Source: CAVYOE01 sp963770155
GTDB lineage: Bacteria > Actinomycetota > Thermoleophilia > Solirubrobacterales > 70-9
Length of the DNA stretch: 64,000 bases
Direction of reading: 5' to 3'
Assembly: GCA_963770155.1 (NCBI GenBank)
Contig: CAVYOE010000001.1
Location: 744,001 to 808,000, forward strand
Under the pieces are notes generated by a model. It had not been told where the DNA came from. It did not search any database and was given only the letters and a program-made list of their open reading frames with translations. Made by a program: the position numbers and the translations under genes. This document shows, in pieces, positions 42,228 to 51,509 of this stretch (its first letter is position 1; each line of letters opens with the position of its first letter).

Positions 42228-43366
42228 CTTCCCTCCACGGCGGCGAGCACCTCGCGGGCAATCTCGCGGGCGGCGTCCGGCCTGGCCAGGTGTCGCGATG
42301 CAGTTGCCATCTGCTCGAGCCGCGCTCTGTCGGTGATCAGCTGGGCCGTCGTCGTCGCCAGCAGCGCGGGGGTCAGTCGCGAATCCTCGATCACCAGCGC
42401 GGCGCCCGCCTCGACCATCCATGCGGCATTTGTGGTCTGGTGGTCGGCTGTGGCATGTGGATAGGGCACCAGGATCGCCGGACGGCCCGCCGCGGCGATC
42501 TCGAACACCGAGCCACCGGAGCGAGAGACCACCAGATCGGACGCGGCAAGCGCCTCACCGAGGCTCGGGGCACGTTCGATCAGCGTGTAGTTGGCCGGCG
42601 CGGCGGCCTCGTAACGCTCCCGCAAGGACTCATAGTCGCGGCTGCCGCTGATGTGGAGCACGTGGAAGTCACGAGTGTCGCCAGAGAAGGCATCGATCGC
42701 CGCCTCGTTGATCGTCCGTGCTCCCTGGCTTCCTCCAAAGACCAATACGCATCGAGCATCGGGGCCTAAGCCCCAGCGGTGCCGGGCAGCGTTCCTGTCA
42801 GCGTTTAGAACATCGTCCGGCACTGGACGGCCGGTGACCAGGTAGCGGTCCCCGTTGCGCCCTTCAATCGGGAATGCGAGGCAGACCCGTTTGGCGCGGC
42901 CGGCGAGCAGGCGGTTGGCGAGCCCCAGGTGGCTGTCGGCCTCGGTCAGCACCAGCGGCAATCCGATCGAGGTGGCAGCCAACCCGACGGGGCCGGAGAC
43001 GTACCCCCCACCTCCCATGACGACGTCGGCCCCGCGCCTGCGGAGGAGGCGCCGCGCCGCCGATACCCCGGCCGCGGCCTGGACCGCGGCCCGTCCCGCC
43101 CGCAGGGGGTTACGGCGGTCGAGGCCGCTCAGCTTCAGGAAGTCGATCTCATAGCCCGCGGCGGGAACCAGGTCGGCCTCGGCGCGGTCGCGAGTGCCGA
43201 CAAAGCTGACCTCGGCGCCCTCAGACCGCAGCGCGTCGGCGACGGCGATTGCCGGAACGACGTGACCGGCGGTGCCCCCCGCCGCGATCACGACGCGGGT
43301 CGGACCGGGAGCTGCTGCGCTGTTTCCGCCTGTTTCCGCCACCGTCGAGCACGCGCAGTTTCGCAT
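42224..43366 (-). CDS. murG: undecaprenyl-PP-MurNAc-pentapeptide GlcNAc transferase
   Basis: A 380-residue GT-B glycosyltransferase making lipid II. The family start TRVVIAAGGTAGHVVPAIAV is preceded by about 20 residues if ATG 43366 is used; GTG 43342 is an alternative. Motifs are GGGGYVSGPVG, VFGGSQGARTINEA and SRSGGSVFEIAAAGRPAILVPYPHATADHQ. The start region overlaps ftsW by about 120-145 bases and contains a tandem 10-mer, which makes the boundary uncertain. Confidence 0.9.
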   Translation of the reverse strand: MRNCACSTVAETGGNSAAAPGPTRVVIAAGGTAGHVVPAIAVADALRSEGAEVSFVGTRDRAEADLVPAAGYEIDFLKLSGLDRRNPLRAGRAAVQAAAGVSAARRLLRRRGADVVMGGGGYVSGPVGLAATSIGLPLVLTEADSHLGLANRLLAGRAKRVCLAFPIEGRNGDRYLVTGRPVPDDVLNADRNAARHRWGLGPDARCVLVFGGSQGARTINEAAIDAFSGDTRDFHVLHISGSRDYESLRERYEAAAPANYTLIERAPSLGEALAASDLVVSRSGGSVFEIAAAGRPAILVPYPHATADHQTTNAAWMVEAGAALVIEDSRLTPALLATTTAQLITDRARLEQMATASRHLARPDAAREIAREVLAAVEGR

Positions 43367-44582
43367 CGCCGCCGGAACCCCCCGCCGCCGGGCGCTTCGT
43401 GGCCCTCGAAGACCTGCGGCGGCCGGTCCCCGACCCGCGCTCGGCCCCGGCGCGCAAGCCACGCGTGCGGGCGACGTTCAGGATGAGCCCGGCCGACGCG
43501 AGGGTGACGATGAGGCTGCTGCCTCCGTAACTGACGAATGGAAGGGTGACTCCGGTGAGCGGCGCCAGGCCCAGCACCGCGAACAGGTTGACCGCAGCCT
43601 GGGCGCAGATGAGCGACGTGAGTCCGGCGGCCATCAGCTTGCTGTAGCGGTCGCGAGCACGATGGGCGGCGCGGAAGCCGGCCCAGCCGAAGAGGCCAAA
43701 GAGCCCGATCAGGCTGGCAATTCCGATCAGCCCTACCTCCTCTCCGATCACCGCGGCGATCATGTCCGTGTGAGCTTCGGGGAGATAGGAGGCCTTCTGG
43801 ACGCTCTCCCCGAGCCCGACCCCGAAGAGCCCGCCCGACCCGAGCGCGATCTTCGCCTGGGTGCCCTGAAAGCCGGCACCGCTGGCATCGGCGCCGGGGT
43901 CGAGGAACCCCGTCAGTCGTTCCTGCTGGTAGGGATTGATCGCGATCACCAGCGCCGCGGCCACGGCGATTCCGGCCACCAGCGGGACGAGCGTCCGCAG
44001 CTTGACCCCGGCTGCAAGCAGAAGCGAGAGCACGCCGAACCCGCAGACCATGGTCGAGCCCAGATCCGGCTCGAGTGCGATCAGGAGACAGCATGACCCC
44101 GCCATCGTCAGGAGCGGGCTCAGGTCTCGGAGGCTGGCGATACGGCGGGGCTCGGAGGCGAGCAGGTGGACCCCATAGAGGACCACCGCGACCTTGGCCA
44201 GCTCGGATGGCTGCACCTGGAACATCCCGGCGCCAAGCCACCTTTGCGAGCCGTTGACCGTCTGGCCGACACCCGGGACGAGCACCGCGATCAGACCGAT
44301 CACCGAGACCAGCAGCAGGACCGGGGTCAGCACCCGTGCAAGCGGCGCCCCCTTCGCCGCCAGCAGCTTCATCGTGACCAGGCCGATGGCGGCAAAGATC
44401 ACGGTCCGCTTGAAGTAGTACATGCCGTCACCGCCCTCGGCGAGCAGCGACTTTGCCGAGCTGGCGCTGAACACCATCACCGCCCCGAACGCGAGCAGGC
44501 ACATGGTCGCGGTCAGCAGCAGCGAGTACTCGAGCGGCGGGCTTGCCGGTGTGCTCCGTTGCTTCTTTTTGCCGCGGCTCAC
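43221..44582 (-). CDS. ftsW: lipid II polymerase / cell division protein FtsW
   Basis: A 453-residue SEDS-family glycosyltransferase with about ten membrane helices. It starts at GTG 44582 (VSRGKKKQRSTPASPPLEYS), overlapping the murD stop as GTGA. Motifs include SQRWLGAGMFQVQPSELAKV, GEEVGLIGIASLIGLFGLFG, and the C-terminal LTGVTLPFVSYGGSSLIVTL. The last 60 residues are Arg-rich and lie over the murG start; they may reflect a 10-base duplication rather than a native tail. It acts at the septum with FtsI. Confidence 0.92.
   Translation of the reverse strand: MSRGKKKQRSTPASPPLEYSLLLTATMCLLAFGAVMVFSASSAKSLLAEGGDGMYYFKRTVIFAAIGLVTMKLLAAKGAPLARVLTPVLLLVSVIGLIAVLVPGVGQTVNGSQRWLGAGMFQVQPSELAKVAVVLYGVHLLASEPRRIASLRDLSPLLTMAGSCCLLIALEPDLGSTMVCGFGVLSLLLAAGVKLRTLVPLVAGIAVAAALVIAINPYQQERLTGFLDPGADASGAGFQGTQAKIALGSGGLFGVGLGESVQKASYLPEAHTDMIAAVIGEEVGLIGIASLIGLFGLFGWAGFRAAHRARDRYSKLMAAGLTSLICAQAAVNLFAVLGLAPLTGVTLPFVSYGGSSLIVTLASAGLILNVARTRGLRAGAERGSGTGRRRSSRATKRPAAGGSGGDAKLRVLDGGGNRRKQRSSSRSDPRRDRGGGHRRSRRSGNRRRRRAAV
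43321..43340. repeat. tandem 10-bp repeat at the ftsW-murG junction
   Basis: The 10-mer TGTTTCCGCC occurs twice in a row at 43321-43330 and 43331-43340. On the minus strand it reads GGCGGAAACA twice. Removing one copy would put the ftsW frame directly into the murG frame without a stop, giving one continuous ORF. Confidence 0.8.
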
Positions 44583-45937
44583 GACAGACCCTCCACGAGC
44601 CGGCGGAAGTGCTCCCCGCGATCCTCGAAGTTCTCGTAGGCATCGAAGCTGGCGCACGCCGGGGCCAGGAGCACGGCCTGACCTTCGGTCACGATGTAGG
44701 CGGCTCGGTGGATCGCGTCGGCCAGACCGTCGCAGCGTTCCAACGGGACGCCACTTCCGGAAATCATCGGCTCCAGCTGCTCTTCGATCAGCGGGGCTGC
44801 CTCGCCGATCAGATAGGCGGCCACGCAGCGGTCGCGTATCGGCGCTGCCAGCCTCTCGAAGCTCTCTCCCTTTGGCGATCCGCCGAGGATGAGGTGCACG
44901 CCGCCCTCGAACGACTCGATCGCGGCGATTGCGGCTGAGACGTTGGTTGCCTTCGAGTCGTTGACGTAGAGGACACCGTCGATCGCGGCGACCGGCTCGA
45001 GCCGGTGCGGGACACCCTCGAAGTTGCCCAGGCCCTCGGCGACGGCTTCCTCGGGAACCCCCAGGGAGAGTGCCGCCGCAGCGGCGGCCATCGCGTTTAC
45101 CACGTTGTGCCGGCCCAGCAGATGGATCTGCTCGGCCCGGATCAGGGCGCGGCCGCGCCAGCGGAGCTCTCCCTCTTCCAGGGTGAGCTCGCATTCGGTG
45201 CCGCGTTCCGGGTCGGGACAGAAGCGGACCTTCTGAGCCGCGCCGGTCGGATGCAGCTCAGCGAAGACCGGCTCGCTCGCGTTGTAGACGGCGAAGTCGT
45301 CTTGGACCTGGTTGGCGAAGATGCGCAGCTTCGCCCGCAGGTACTCCTGGAGCGAGCCGTGCCGATCGAGATGATCGGGCGCCAGGTTCAGGAAGACCGC
45401 GCACTCGGGCGCGAACGACTCGGCGTCCTCCAGTTGGAAGCTGGAGCACTCGCAGATGACGGTCGACGCTTCGTCGACCTCTCCCACCAGCGATGCCAGC
45501 GGCGTGCCGACGTTCCCAGCAACAGCCACCGGCTCCCCGGCGGCCCGGAACAGCTCCCCGATCAGCTCGGTCGTGGTCGTCTTGCCGTTCGTTCCGGTGA
45601 CCGCGCAGAACCGGTTCGGCAGGGCGCGCCAGGCGACCTCGAGCTCGCCGATCACCGGCGTCCGCCGCTTGCGGGCGGCAGCGATCACCGGAGCCTCCTT
45701 CGGCACCCCGGGGCTCTTCACCACCGTCTTTGTCTCGTCGAGCAGCTCGGATCCGTCCACTTCCAGATGCACTTCGACGCCTGCGTCAAGCAGCCCTGCC
45801 GCCTCGGCGGGACGCCCGAAATCGACCCCGATCACCCGCTCTCCACGCTCGGCGAGCAGGCGTGCCGCGGCGGCGCCGGAGCGTGCCAGCCCCACGACCA
45901 GATATGGCCCCTCAGGCATGGAAGGACGCTCGTGCAT
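44579..45937 (-). CDS. murD: UDP-N-acetylmuramoylalanine-D-glutamate ligase
   Basis: A 452-residue ligase adding D-Glu. The N-terminus has GPYLVVGLARSGAAAARLLA and the ATP loop is VTGTNGKTTTTELIGEL, with NLAPDHLDRHGSLQEYLRAK and NDSKATNVSAAIAAI. A second ATG six codons in (MPEGPYLVVG) is a possible start. A GC-rich spacer of 94 bases with a hairpin separates it from mraY, the only sizable gap inside this cluster. Confidence 0.94.
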   Translation of the reverse strand: MHERPSMPEGPYLVVGLARSGAAAARLLAERGERVIGVDFGRPAEAAGLLDAGVEVHLEVDGSELLDETKTVVKSPGVPKEAPVIAAARKRRTPVIGELEVAWRALPNRFCAVTGTNGKTTTTELIGELFRAAGEPVAVAGNVGTPLASLVGEVDEASTVICECSSFQLEDAESFAPECAVFLNLAPDHLDRHGSLQEYLRAKLRIFANQVQDDFAVYNASEPVFAELHPTGAAQKVRFCPDPERGTECELTLEEGELRWRGRALIRAEQIHLLGRHNVVNAMAAAAAALSLGVPEEAVAEGLGNFEGVPHRLEPVAAIDGVLYVNDSKATNVSAAIAAIESFEGGVHLILGGSPKGESFERLAAPIRDRCVAAYLIGEAAPLIEEQLEPMISGSGVPLERCDGLADAIHRAAYIVTEGQAVLLAPACASFDAYENFEDRGEHFRRLVEGLS

Positions 45938-45973
45938 GGCTACATAACTTCGCCCTTCGCGCCTGGGCGCCTG

Positions 45974-46025
45974 CCTGAACCACGCCTGGGAGCCTTGCCC
46001 GCGCAGGCGCGGGCCCGGGGCGTGA
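45974..46025. other. GC-rich hairpin in the mraY-murD spacer
   Basis: An inner perfect stem GCCCGCG/CGCGGGC around CAGG lies within outer arms CACGCC/GGCGTG. It has no T-run. It sits in the middle of the dcw operon and could be a processing or pausing structure. Confidence 0.45.
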
Positions 46026-46031
46026 TCCCGG

Positions 46032-47006
46032 CTAGGACCCGATCGACTGCTGGTAGAGCGTGAAGCCGATGCCCGAACAGACGGCCGCGATGATCCAGAA
46101 GCGGAGCATGATCTTGGTCTCGGACCAGGCGAGCAGCTCGAAGTGGTGGTGGACCGGGGCCATCAGCAGGACGCGGCGGCGGAAGAACTTGAAGGCGCCC
46201 ACCTGAAGCGCGACCGAGAGCGCTTCGATGACGAAGATGCCGCCGATGATGATCAGCAGCACCTCGGTCTGGGTCATCACCGCAAGCGCACCGATCGCGC
46301 CCCCGAGACCCAGCGAGCCGGTGTCCCCCATGAAAATCGACGCCGGGAAGGCGTTGTACCAGAGGAAACCGACGCAGCCGCCGACCAGGCAGGCAGAGAT
46401 CAGCGCGAGGTTCTGCTGCTCGTTGGTGATGAAGGTGATCGCTGTGTAGGCGAGCAGGACGATCGCGCAACAGCCAGCGGCCAGTCCGTCGAGTCCGTCG
46501 CTCAGGTTGACCCCGTTGCTGGCGCCGGCGATGACCAGGAAGACGAGGACTATGTAGGCGGCTTCGGGAATGTCGAGCTGCGCATCGGCGATGCGCAGCT
46601 CGATCGTCGAGTCGAGCCCCACCTCGTGGTCGGCCACCCACCAGAGGCCGACGGCGAGTGCGACCTGGAGCAGCAGCTTCGTCCGGGCCGAGATCCCCAG
46701 TGAGCGGCGCTTGACGATCTTGACCCAGTCGTCGGCGAATCCGATCGCGGCGCAGCCGACTCCCACTCCGAAGACCGCGAGGCTCTGCGAATCGAGGTCC
46801 GAAAGCACCAGGTACGGGACAGAGATCGCGACGAAGATGATCAGCCCGCCCATCGTCGGCGTCCCCGCCTTCTCGTGGTGCTCCTCGGGCCCCTCCTCCC
46901 GGATGTGCTGGCCGAACTCCTGGATCCGCAGGTATTCGATGAACTTCGGCCCGAGGAAGATCGTGATCAGCATCGCCGCCATCCCGGCGATCAGGACCTC
47001 GCCCAC
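46032..47006 (-). CDS. mraY: phospho-MurNAc-pentapeptide transferase
   Basis: A 324-residue membrane enzyme making lipid I, with about ten helices. It starts at GTG 47006, directly after the murF stop. Marks are the GTPTMGGLIIF-like segment AGTPTMGGLIIFVAIS, GFADDWVKI with the DDxxK metal motif, SDGLDGLAAGC, FMGDTGSLGLGGAIGAL and the C-terminal MAPVHHHFELLAWSE. It acts in the cytoplasmic membrane and feeds MurG. Confidence 0.96.
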   Translation of the reverse strand: MGEVLIAGMAAMLITIFLGPKFIEYLRIQEFGQHIREEGPEEHHEKAGTPTMGGLIIFVAISVPYLVLSDLDSQSLAVFGVGVGCAAIGFADDWVKIVKRRSLGISARTKLLLQVALAVGLWWVADHEVGLDSTIELRIADAQLDIPEAAYIVLVFLVIAGASNGVNLSDGLDGLAAGCCAIVLLAYTAITFITNEQQNLALISACLVGGCVGFLWYNAFPASIFMGDTGSLGLGGAIGALAVMTQTEVLLIIIGGIFVIEALSVALQVGAFKFFRRRVLLMAPVHHHFELLAWSETKIMLRFWIIAAVCSGIGFTLYQQSIGS

Positions 47007-48371
47007 TTAGTCCCCGCCCCCTTGGGTCGGGTGCTCCTGGGTGATCCCGAGCCGCTCGGCGACGCGCTCGAGCCCGACCGCGCGCGACCCCTTTACCAAC
47101 ACGGCGTCGCCCGGCCCGAGAATGCCGGCGAGCAGGTCGGCAGCTGCCTCTGCGCTGGCGACGCTTTGATCCGGCCCGTAGGCGCGGCCGAGGTCGCCGA
47201 CGCCGATCACCAGCTTGGCACCGGCCTCGCGCGCGTACTCGCCGACCTCCCGGTGATACCGCTCTGCATCGGAGCCGAGCTCCTTCATCTCCCCCAGAAC
47301 CGCGATCTTCCTTCCCGTCACTTCGAGCCCGCCGAGGTGGTCGAGGGCGGCACGCATCGAGATCGGGTTGGCGTTGTAGGAGTCGTTGATCAGGATCCCT
47401 TCATCGGGGAGCTGAACCAGCTCGCCCCGGAGGCGCGAAAAGACTATCCCCGGCGCCCGACGGGCCATCTCGGCCAGCGGTAGCTCGAGTGCCACCCCCG
47501 CGGCGATCGCCGCCAACGCATTGTCGAGGTGGTACGCCTCGTCAAAGGGGAACTGGAAGCGCGTCTCCCCCGCCGGCGTTGCCACCAGCGCCTCGGTTTC
47601 GCCGGCGGAAATCAGCTTCTCGCGCGCCTCGACCTCGCCGCCGTCGCCGAACCGGATGATGTTGCCGAGGCCCTCGAGGTGGAGCTCGAGCGGACCGGCG
47701 TGCACGGGCACCACCGCGGCACCCTCACCCAGACCTTCGAAAGCCTCGGCTTTCGCCTCCGCGATCGCCTCGATGCTGCCGAGTAACTCGACATGGACCG
47801 GCCCAACATTGGTCACCACGACCACGTCCGGCTCGGCGATCAGTGCCAGCTCGCGGATCTGGCCCGCGCCGCGCATCGCCATCTCCAGGACGAGGACCTC
47901 GGTGCCGCGCTCGGCGCCGAGAATCGCAAGCGGCAGGCCGATCTCCGTGTTGAAGTTCTCGGGGCTGGCCCGCACCCTCGCGGGCAACAGGACCGCGGCG
48001 ATGTCCTTGACCGAGGTCTTCCCGGTCGAGCCGGTGATGCCGATGACCTTGGTGCCCAGCTCGCGGCGCCAACCGCGCGCCAGGGACTGCAGAGCGGTCA
48101 GCGGATCCGGCGCCGTGAGAATCCAGCCCTGGTCTTCCGGCAGGCCCGCGGCGTGCTCGGGCGCGACCACCACGCCCCAGGCGCCGTTTCCGAGCGCCGC
48201 CGCCGCGAACTCCCCGCCATCGGCGTTTTCCCCGGGCAGTCCAAAGAAGAGGTCTCCCTCGGTGACCTTGCGCGAGTCGATCGTCGCTGCCGCGGGGGAT
48301 CCGGCACCGCCGCCACCGGCAAGCTCGGCGTCGGCGGCGCTCGCCACCTTTTCGCGGTCCCAGTCCTTCAT
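47007..48371 (-). CDS. murF: UDP-MurNAc-tripeptide-D-alanyl-D-alanine ligase
   Basis: A 454-residue ligase completing the pentapeptide. The ATP loop is ITGSTGKTSVKDI; NFNTEIGLPLAIL, NVGPVHVELLGSIEAIAEAK and NDSYNANPISMRAALDHL are typical. The start overlaps the murE stop (ATGA at 48368-48371) and the stop abuts mraY. A D-Ala-D-Ala ligase gene is not present in the cluster. Confidence 0.95.
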   Translation of the reverse strand: MKDWDREKVASAADAELAGGGGAGSPAAATIDSRKVTEGDLFFGLPGENADGGEFAAAALGNGAWGVVVAPEHAAGLPEDQGWILTAPDPLTALQSLARGWRRELGTKVIGITGSTGKTSVKDIAAVLLPARVRASPENFNTEIGLPLAILGAERGTEVLVLEMAMRGAGQIRELALIAEPDVVVVTNVGPVHVELLGSIEAIAEAKAEAFEGLGEGAAVVPVHAGPLELHLEGLGNIIRFGDGGEVEAREKLISAGETEALVATPAGETRFQFPFDEAYHLDNALAAIAAGVALELPLAEMARRAPGIVFSRLRGELVQLPDEGILINDSYNANPISMRAALDHLGGLEVTGRKIAVLGEMKELGSDAERYHREVGEYAREAGAKLVIGVGDLGRAYGPDQSVASAEAAADLLAGILGPGDAVLVKGSRAVGLERVAERLGITQEHPTQGGGD

Positions 48372-49816
48372 GCAGGCGAAGCGAGGCGCCGCAGCTCCTC
48401 GCGGGCGACCTCACGATCGTCAAACGGCACCTTGCGACCGCCCTCGAACTCCTGCCCCTGCTCGTGCCCCTTGCCGGCGATCAGGACTACGTCGCCCGCC
48501 GCAGCCTGCGCGAGTGCCTGACCGATCGCGGCGCGGCGGTCGGGCTCGACCTCCACCCTGCCGTCTGCGTCCGCGATGCCGGCGAGGATCTCGTCGATGA
48601 TCGCGGCGGGTTCCTCGGAGCGCGGGTTGTCCGAGGTGATGATCGCGACGTCGGAGAGCTCGGCGCCTGCCTTGCCCATCAGCGGCCGCTTCTCCCGGTC
48701 CCGGTCGCCACCGCAGCCGAAGACCGTGATCACCTTCGCCTCGGTCAGCCGCCTGGCCGCGCGGAGAACATTGTCGAGCGAGTCCGGGGTGTGCGCGTAA
48801 TCGACCAGGACGGTGAACGGCTGGCCCTCCTCGATCGGCTCGAAGCGTCCCGGGACCCGCCCGGCATCCCGAAGCCCACCGACAGCGTCGGCGGGCTCGA
48901 CGCCGAGCGCGTTGGCCGCCGCGATCGCGCCGAGGGCGTTGGAAACGTTGAAGTGGCCCGGCAGCGGTGTCCTCACCTCGAACTCGCCCGCCGGGGTCAC
49001 GCAACGAAACGAAGCGTTGGCGGTGTCGTAGGTGACTGCCTCGGCTCTGTAGTCGGCCTCCTCCACTCCGGCAGCCGAGTAGGTGACGGTGTCGAACTCC
49101 TCGGCGAGCCGCCGCCCGTACGGGTTGTCGACATTGACGATGCGCTCTCCCCCCGCCGCCACGAACAGCCGCCGCTTGGCCGCGAAATAGTCCTCCATGT
49201 CGGCATGGAAGTCGAGGTGGTCCTGGGTCAGGTTGGTGAAGACCCGCGCGTCGAAGAGGATGCCGTCGCTGCGGTGCAGGGCCAGCGCATGGGAGGAGAC
49301 CTCCATCGAGCAAGCCTCGTCTCCCGCCTGGACCATCCGCGCAAATGTCGCCTGCAGCTCGATCGCCTCTGGCGTCGTCCTCTCGACCTCCTCCTCGGCG
49401 CCCCCGACGACCTGTTGCACCGTGCCGAGCAGTCCGCATTTCATCCCGGCGGCCTCGAGGATGGCCCGGATCAGGAAGGCCGTGGTCGTCTTGCCGTTGG
49501 TTCCCGTCACCCCCGCGATCAGCAGCTTCTCGGTCGGGTTCCCGTAGAAGCGAGCCGCAACCGGGGCCATCGCCGCCCTCGCGTCATCGACGATCGCTTC
49601 GGGGCGGCCCAGCCCCAGCGGCCGCTCGACCACCAGCGCCGCCGCGCCCGCTTCGACCGCGGCCGGCGCGAAGTCGTGGCCGTCGCTCGTGTGCCCGGGG
49701 ACGCAGAAGAACAGGTCGCCCGGCCTCACCTTGCGGTTGTCGTAGGAGAGGCCGGTGATCTCGGCTTCCCCTTCTGCCTCGCCGCCGGCGGCGGCGATCA
49801 GCTCGCTCAGCTTCAC
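48368..49816 (-). CDS. murE: UDP-MurNAc-tripeptide synthetase (diaminopimelate type)
   Basis: A 482-residue ligase starting at GTG 49816 (VKLSELIAAAGGEAEGEAEI); the longer frame overlaps the ftsI region. The ATP loop is VTGTNGKTTTAFLIRAI. The substrate motif SDNPRSEEP contains the D-N-P-R signature associated with meso-diaminopimelate rather than lysine. VDYAHTPDSLDNVL and GKGHEQGQE are also present. This predicts an A1-gamma type peptidoglycan. Confidence 0.94.
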   Translation of the reverse strand: MKLSELIAAAGGEAEGEAEITGLSYDNRKVRPGDLFFCVPGHTSDGHDFAPAAVEAGAAALVVERPLGLGRPEAIVDDARAAMAPVAARFYGNPTEKLLIAGVTGTNGKTTTAFLIRAILEAAGMKCGLLGTVQQVVGGAEEEVERTTPEAIELQATFARMVQAGDEACSMEVSSHALALHRSDGILFDARVFTNLTQDHLDFHADMEDYFAAKRRLFVAAGGERIVNVDNPYGRRLAEEFDTVTYSAAGVEEADYRAEAVTYDTANASFRCVTPAGEFEVRTPLPGHFNVSNALGAIAAANALGVEPADAVGGLRDAGRVPGRFEPIEEGQPFTVLVDYAHTPDSLDNVLRAARRLTEAKVITVFGCGGDRDREKRPLMGKAGAELSDVAIITSDNPRSEEPAAIIDEILAGIADADGRVEVEPDRRAAIGQALAQAAAGDVVLIAGKGHEQGQEFEGGRKVPFDDREVAREELRRLASPA

Positions 49817-49846
49817 GCGAGCGATTCTAGGGTTCGCCGCTGGCGG

Positions 49847-49864
49847 CTCCCGGTCAGCCGGGAG
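49847..49864. other. hairpin at the ftsI stop codon
   Basis: CTCCCGG and CCGGGAG form a 7-bp stem around TCAG, overlapping the ftsI stop. No T-run follows, so it is probably not an intrinsic terminator; murE lies 38 bases further. Confidence 0.35.
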
Positions 49865-51509
49865 AGATGCCCAGGTAGGGCAATGCGAACTCGGCGATCT
49901 CGCCGAAGGCGGGTGCCGCAACCTCGCCTCCGAGGTGCGAGCCGCCTGGCTCGTCTACCACGATCGCGACCAGCAGGCCCGGGTTCTGCGCCGGGGCAAA
50001 GCCGACGAACGAGGCCACGTACCGGGTCGCCGAGTAGCTCCCGTCCTCGGCCTTCTCGGCCGTACCGGTCTTGCCGGCGAGCTTGTAGCCGGGGACGGTC
50101 ACCTGCGAAGCGGTCCCTCCCGGCTCGAGCACGCCTTCGAGCATCTCCTGGACCTGGGCGGCGGTGCGCTCGGTCAGGACCCGGGTGCCCTGGCGCGGCG
50201 CAACCACCTCGTCACCGATCTGGGTGACCAGGCGGGGCGGGCGCAGGATGCCGCCGTTGGCGATCGCGGCGTAGGCGCCGGCCATCTGGATCGGCGTGAC
50301 CCCGAGACCCTGGCCGAGCGGAAGGTTGGCCATCGTCGTTCCCGAGTAGTCGTCGAGATCGGGGACGAGGCCCTCCTCCTCGCCGGGATAGCCGACGTCG
50401 GTTCCCTCGCCGAAGCCCAGGGTCCGGATCCAGTGGTCGAAGCGTTCGGCGCCGACCGCCATCCCGATCTTGACGGCCCCCACGTTGGAGGACTGCGCCA
50501 GGATCTGGGAGACGGTGGCGTCGATCGGCGGCCGCGCGTGGGCCTCCTCGATCTCGCGGTCATAGACCTGGAGGGCCGAGGGCAGGTAGAAGGAGGTCTC
50601 CGGCGTCACCTTGTGGTCCTCGAGGGCAGCGGCGACGGTGAACGCCTTGAAGGTGGAGCCCGGCTCGTAGGTGAAGTTGGTGCCGCGGTTGCGGAGCTCC
50701 TCCTCCCCAGCCTCGCCGACGTCGGCGGGGTCGAAAGGAGGCCAGTTCGCCATCGCCAGGATCTCCGAGCTGCGCGGGTCCATGACGATCGCGGTCGCGC
50801 CCTTGGGCGAATAGTTGACCCCGATCTGCTCGAGCGCCTCCTCGGCGCGGTCCTGGATCGCCGCGTCGATCGTGAGGCGCATGTCCTCGCCGGTGGTTGC
50901 CGCCTTCGATTCCTCGAGGCGGATCGGGTCGCCGAGAGCGTCCTTGACCACCTCCTGCTCGCCGTCGGTGCCGCCGATCCGGTCTTCCTGCCCCTGCTCG
51001 AGGCCGGTCAGCCCCTGGTTGTCGGTGCCGACCGCCCCGATCAGCTGCGAGGCGAGCTCACCCTGTGGATAGATGCGGCGGCTGTCGGGGATCAGCGAAA
51101 TTCCGGTCAACTCCATGGCCCGGACCCTTTCGGCCGTAGCGATGTCGACCTTCCGCGCGAGATAGGCAAAACCTGAGCTGCGGTCGGAGAGAAGCTCGAG
51201 CAGGTCGGCCTCGGACTCGCCGGTGGCGGTGGCGAGGCGGTCGGCGGTGCCTTCCGGATCCTCGACCTGGTACGGGGTGGCGACGATGCTGGCGGCATCC
51301 TCGGAGACGGCCAGCACCTTCCCGGTGCGGTCGATCACCCGGCCCCGGCGGCCGGGGACCGGCACCGTCTCGGTCTGCTGCGACTGGGCGCTGGCCCGGA
51401 GCTCCCCGCCCTGCACTCCCTGCAGCCAGGCGGCCCTTCCGAGCGCCACCGTGAACAGCAGCGCAAAAGCCAGGAACAGGACCCCCAACCTGCGGTTGAT
51501 TCGCTTCAT
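49854..51509 (-). CDS. ftsI: septal peptidoglycan transpeptidase FtsI (class B PBP)
   Basis: A 551-residue penicillin-binding protein with one N-terminal membrane helix (LGVLFLAFALLFTVALG), a pedestal domain starting VPGRRGRVIDRTGKVLA, and a transpeptidase domain. The three active-site motifs are STFK (in YEPGSTFKAF), SSN (in ILAQSSNVGAVKIG) and KTGTAEK. It crosslinks septal wall with FtsW. It overlaps ftsL by 4 bases. Confidence 0.95.
   Translation of the reverse strand: MKRINRRLGVLFLAFALLFTVALGRAAWLQGVQGGELRASAQSQQTETVPVPGRRGRVIDRTGKVLAVSEDAASIVATPYQVEDPEGTADRLATATGESEADLLELLSDRSSGFAYLARKVDIATAERVRAMELTGISLIPDSRRIYPQGELASQLIGAVGTDNQGLTGLEQGQEDRIGGTDGEQEVVKDALGDPIRLEESKAATTGEDMRLTIDAAIQDRAEEALEQIGVNYSPKGATAIVMDPRSSEILAMANWPPFDPADVGEAGEEELRNRGTNFTYEPGSTFKAFTVAAALEDHKVTPETSFYLPSALQVYDREIEEAHARPPIDATVSQILAQSSNVGAVKIGMAVGAERFDHWIRTLGFGEGTDVGYPGEEEGLVPDLDDYSGTTMANLPLGQGLGVTPIQMAGAYAAIANGGILRPPRLVTQIGDEVVAPRQGTRVLTERTAAQVQEMLEGVLEPGGTASQVTVPGYKLAGKTGTAEKAEDGSYSATRYVASFVGFAPAQNPGLLVAIVVDEPGGSHLGGEVAAPAFGEIAEFALPYLGISPG

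Noticed and set aside
43367..45194. A 657-codon FtsW frame beginning inside murD
   Set aside because: The upstream part is a shadow of murD. GTG 44582 with the GTGA overlap is the proper start.
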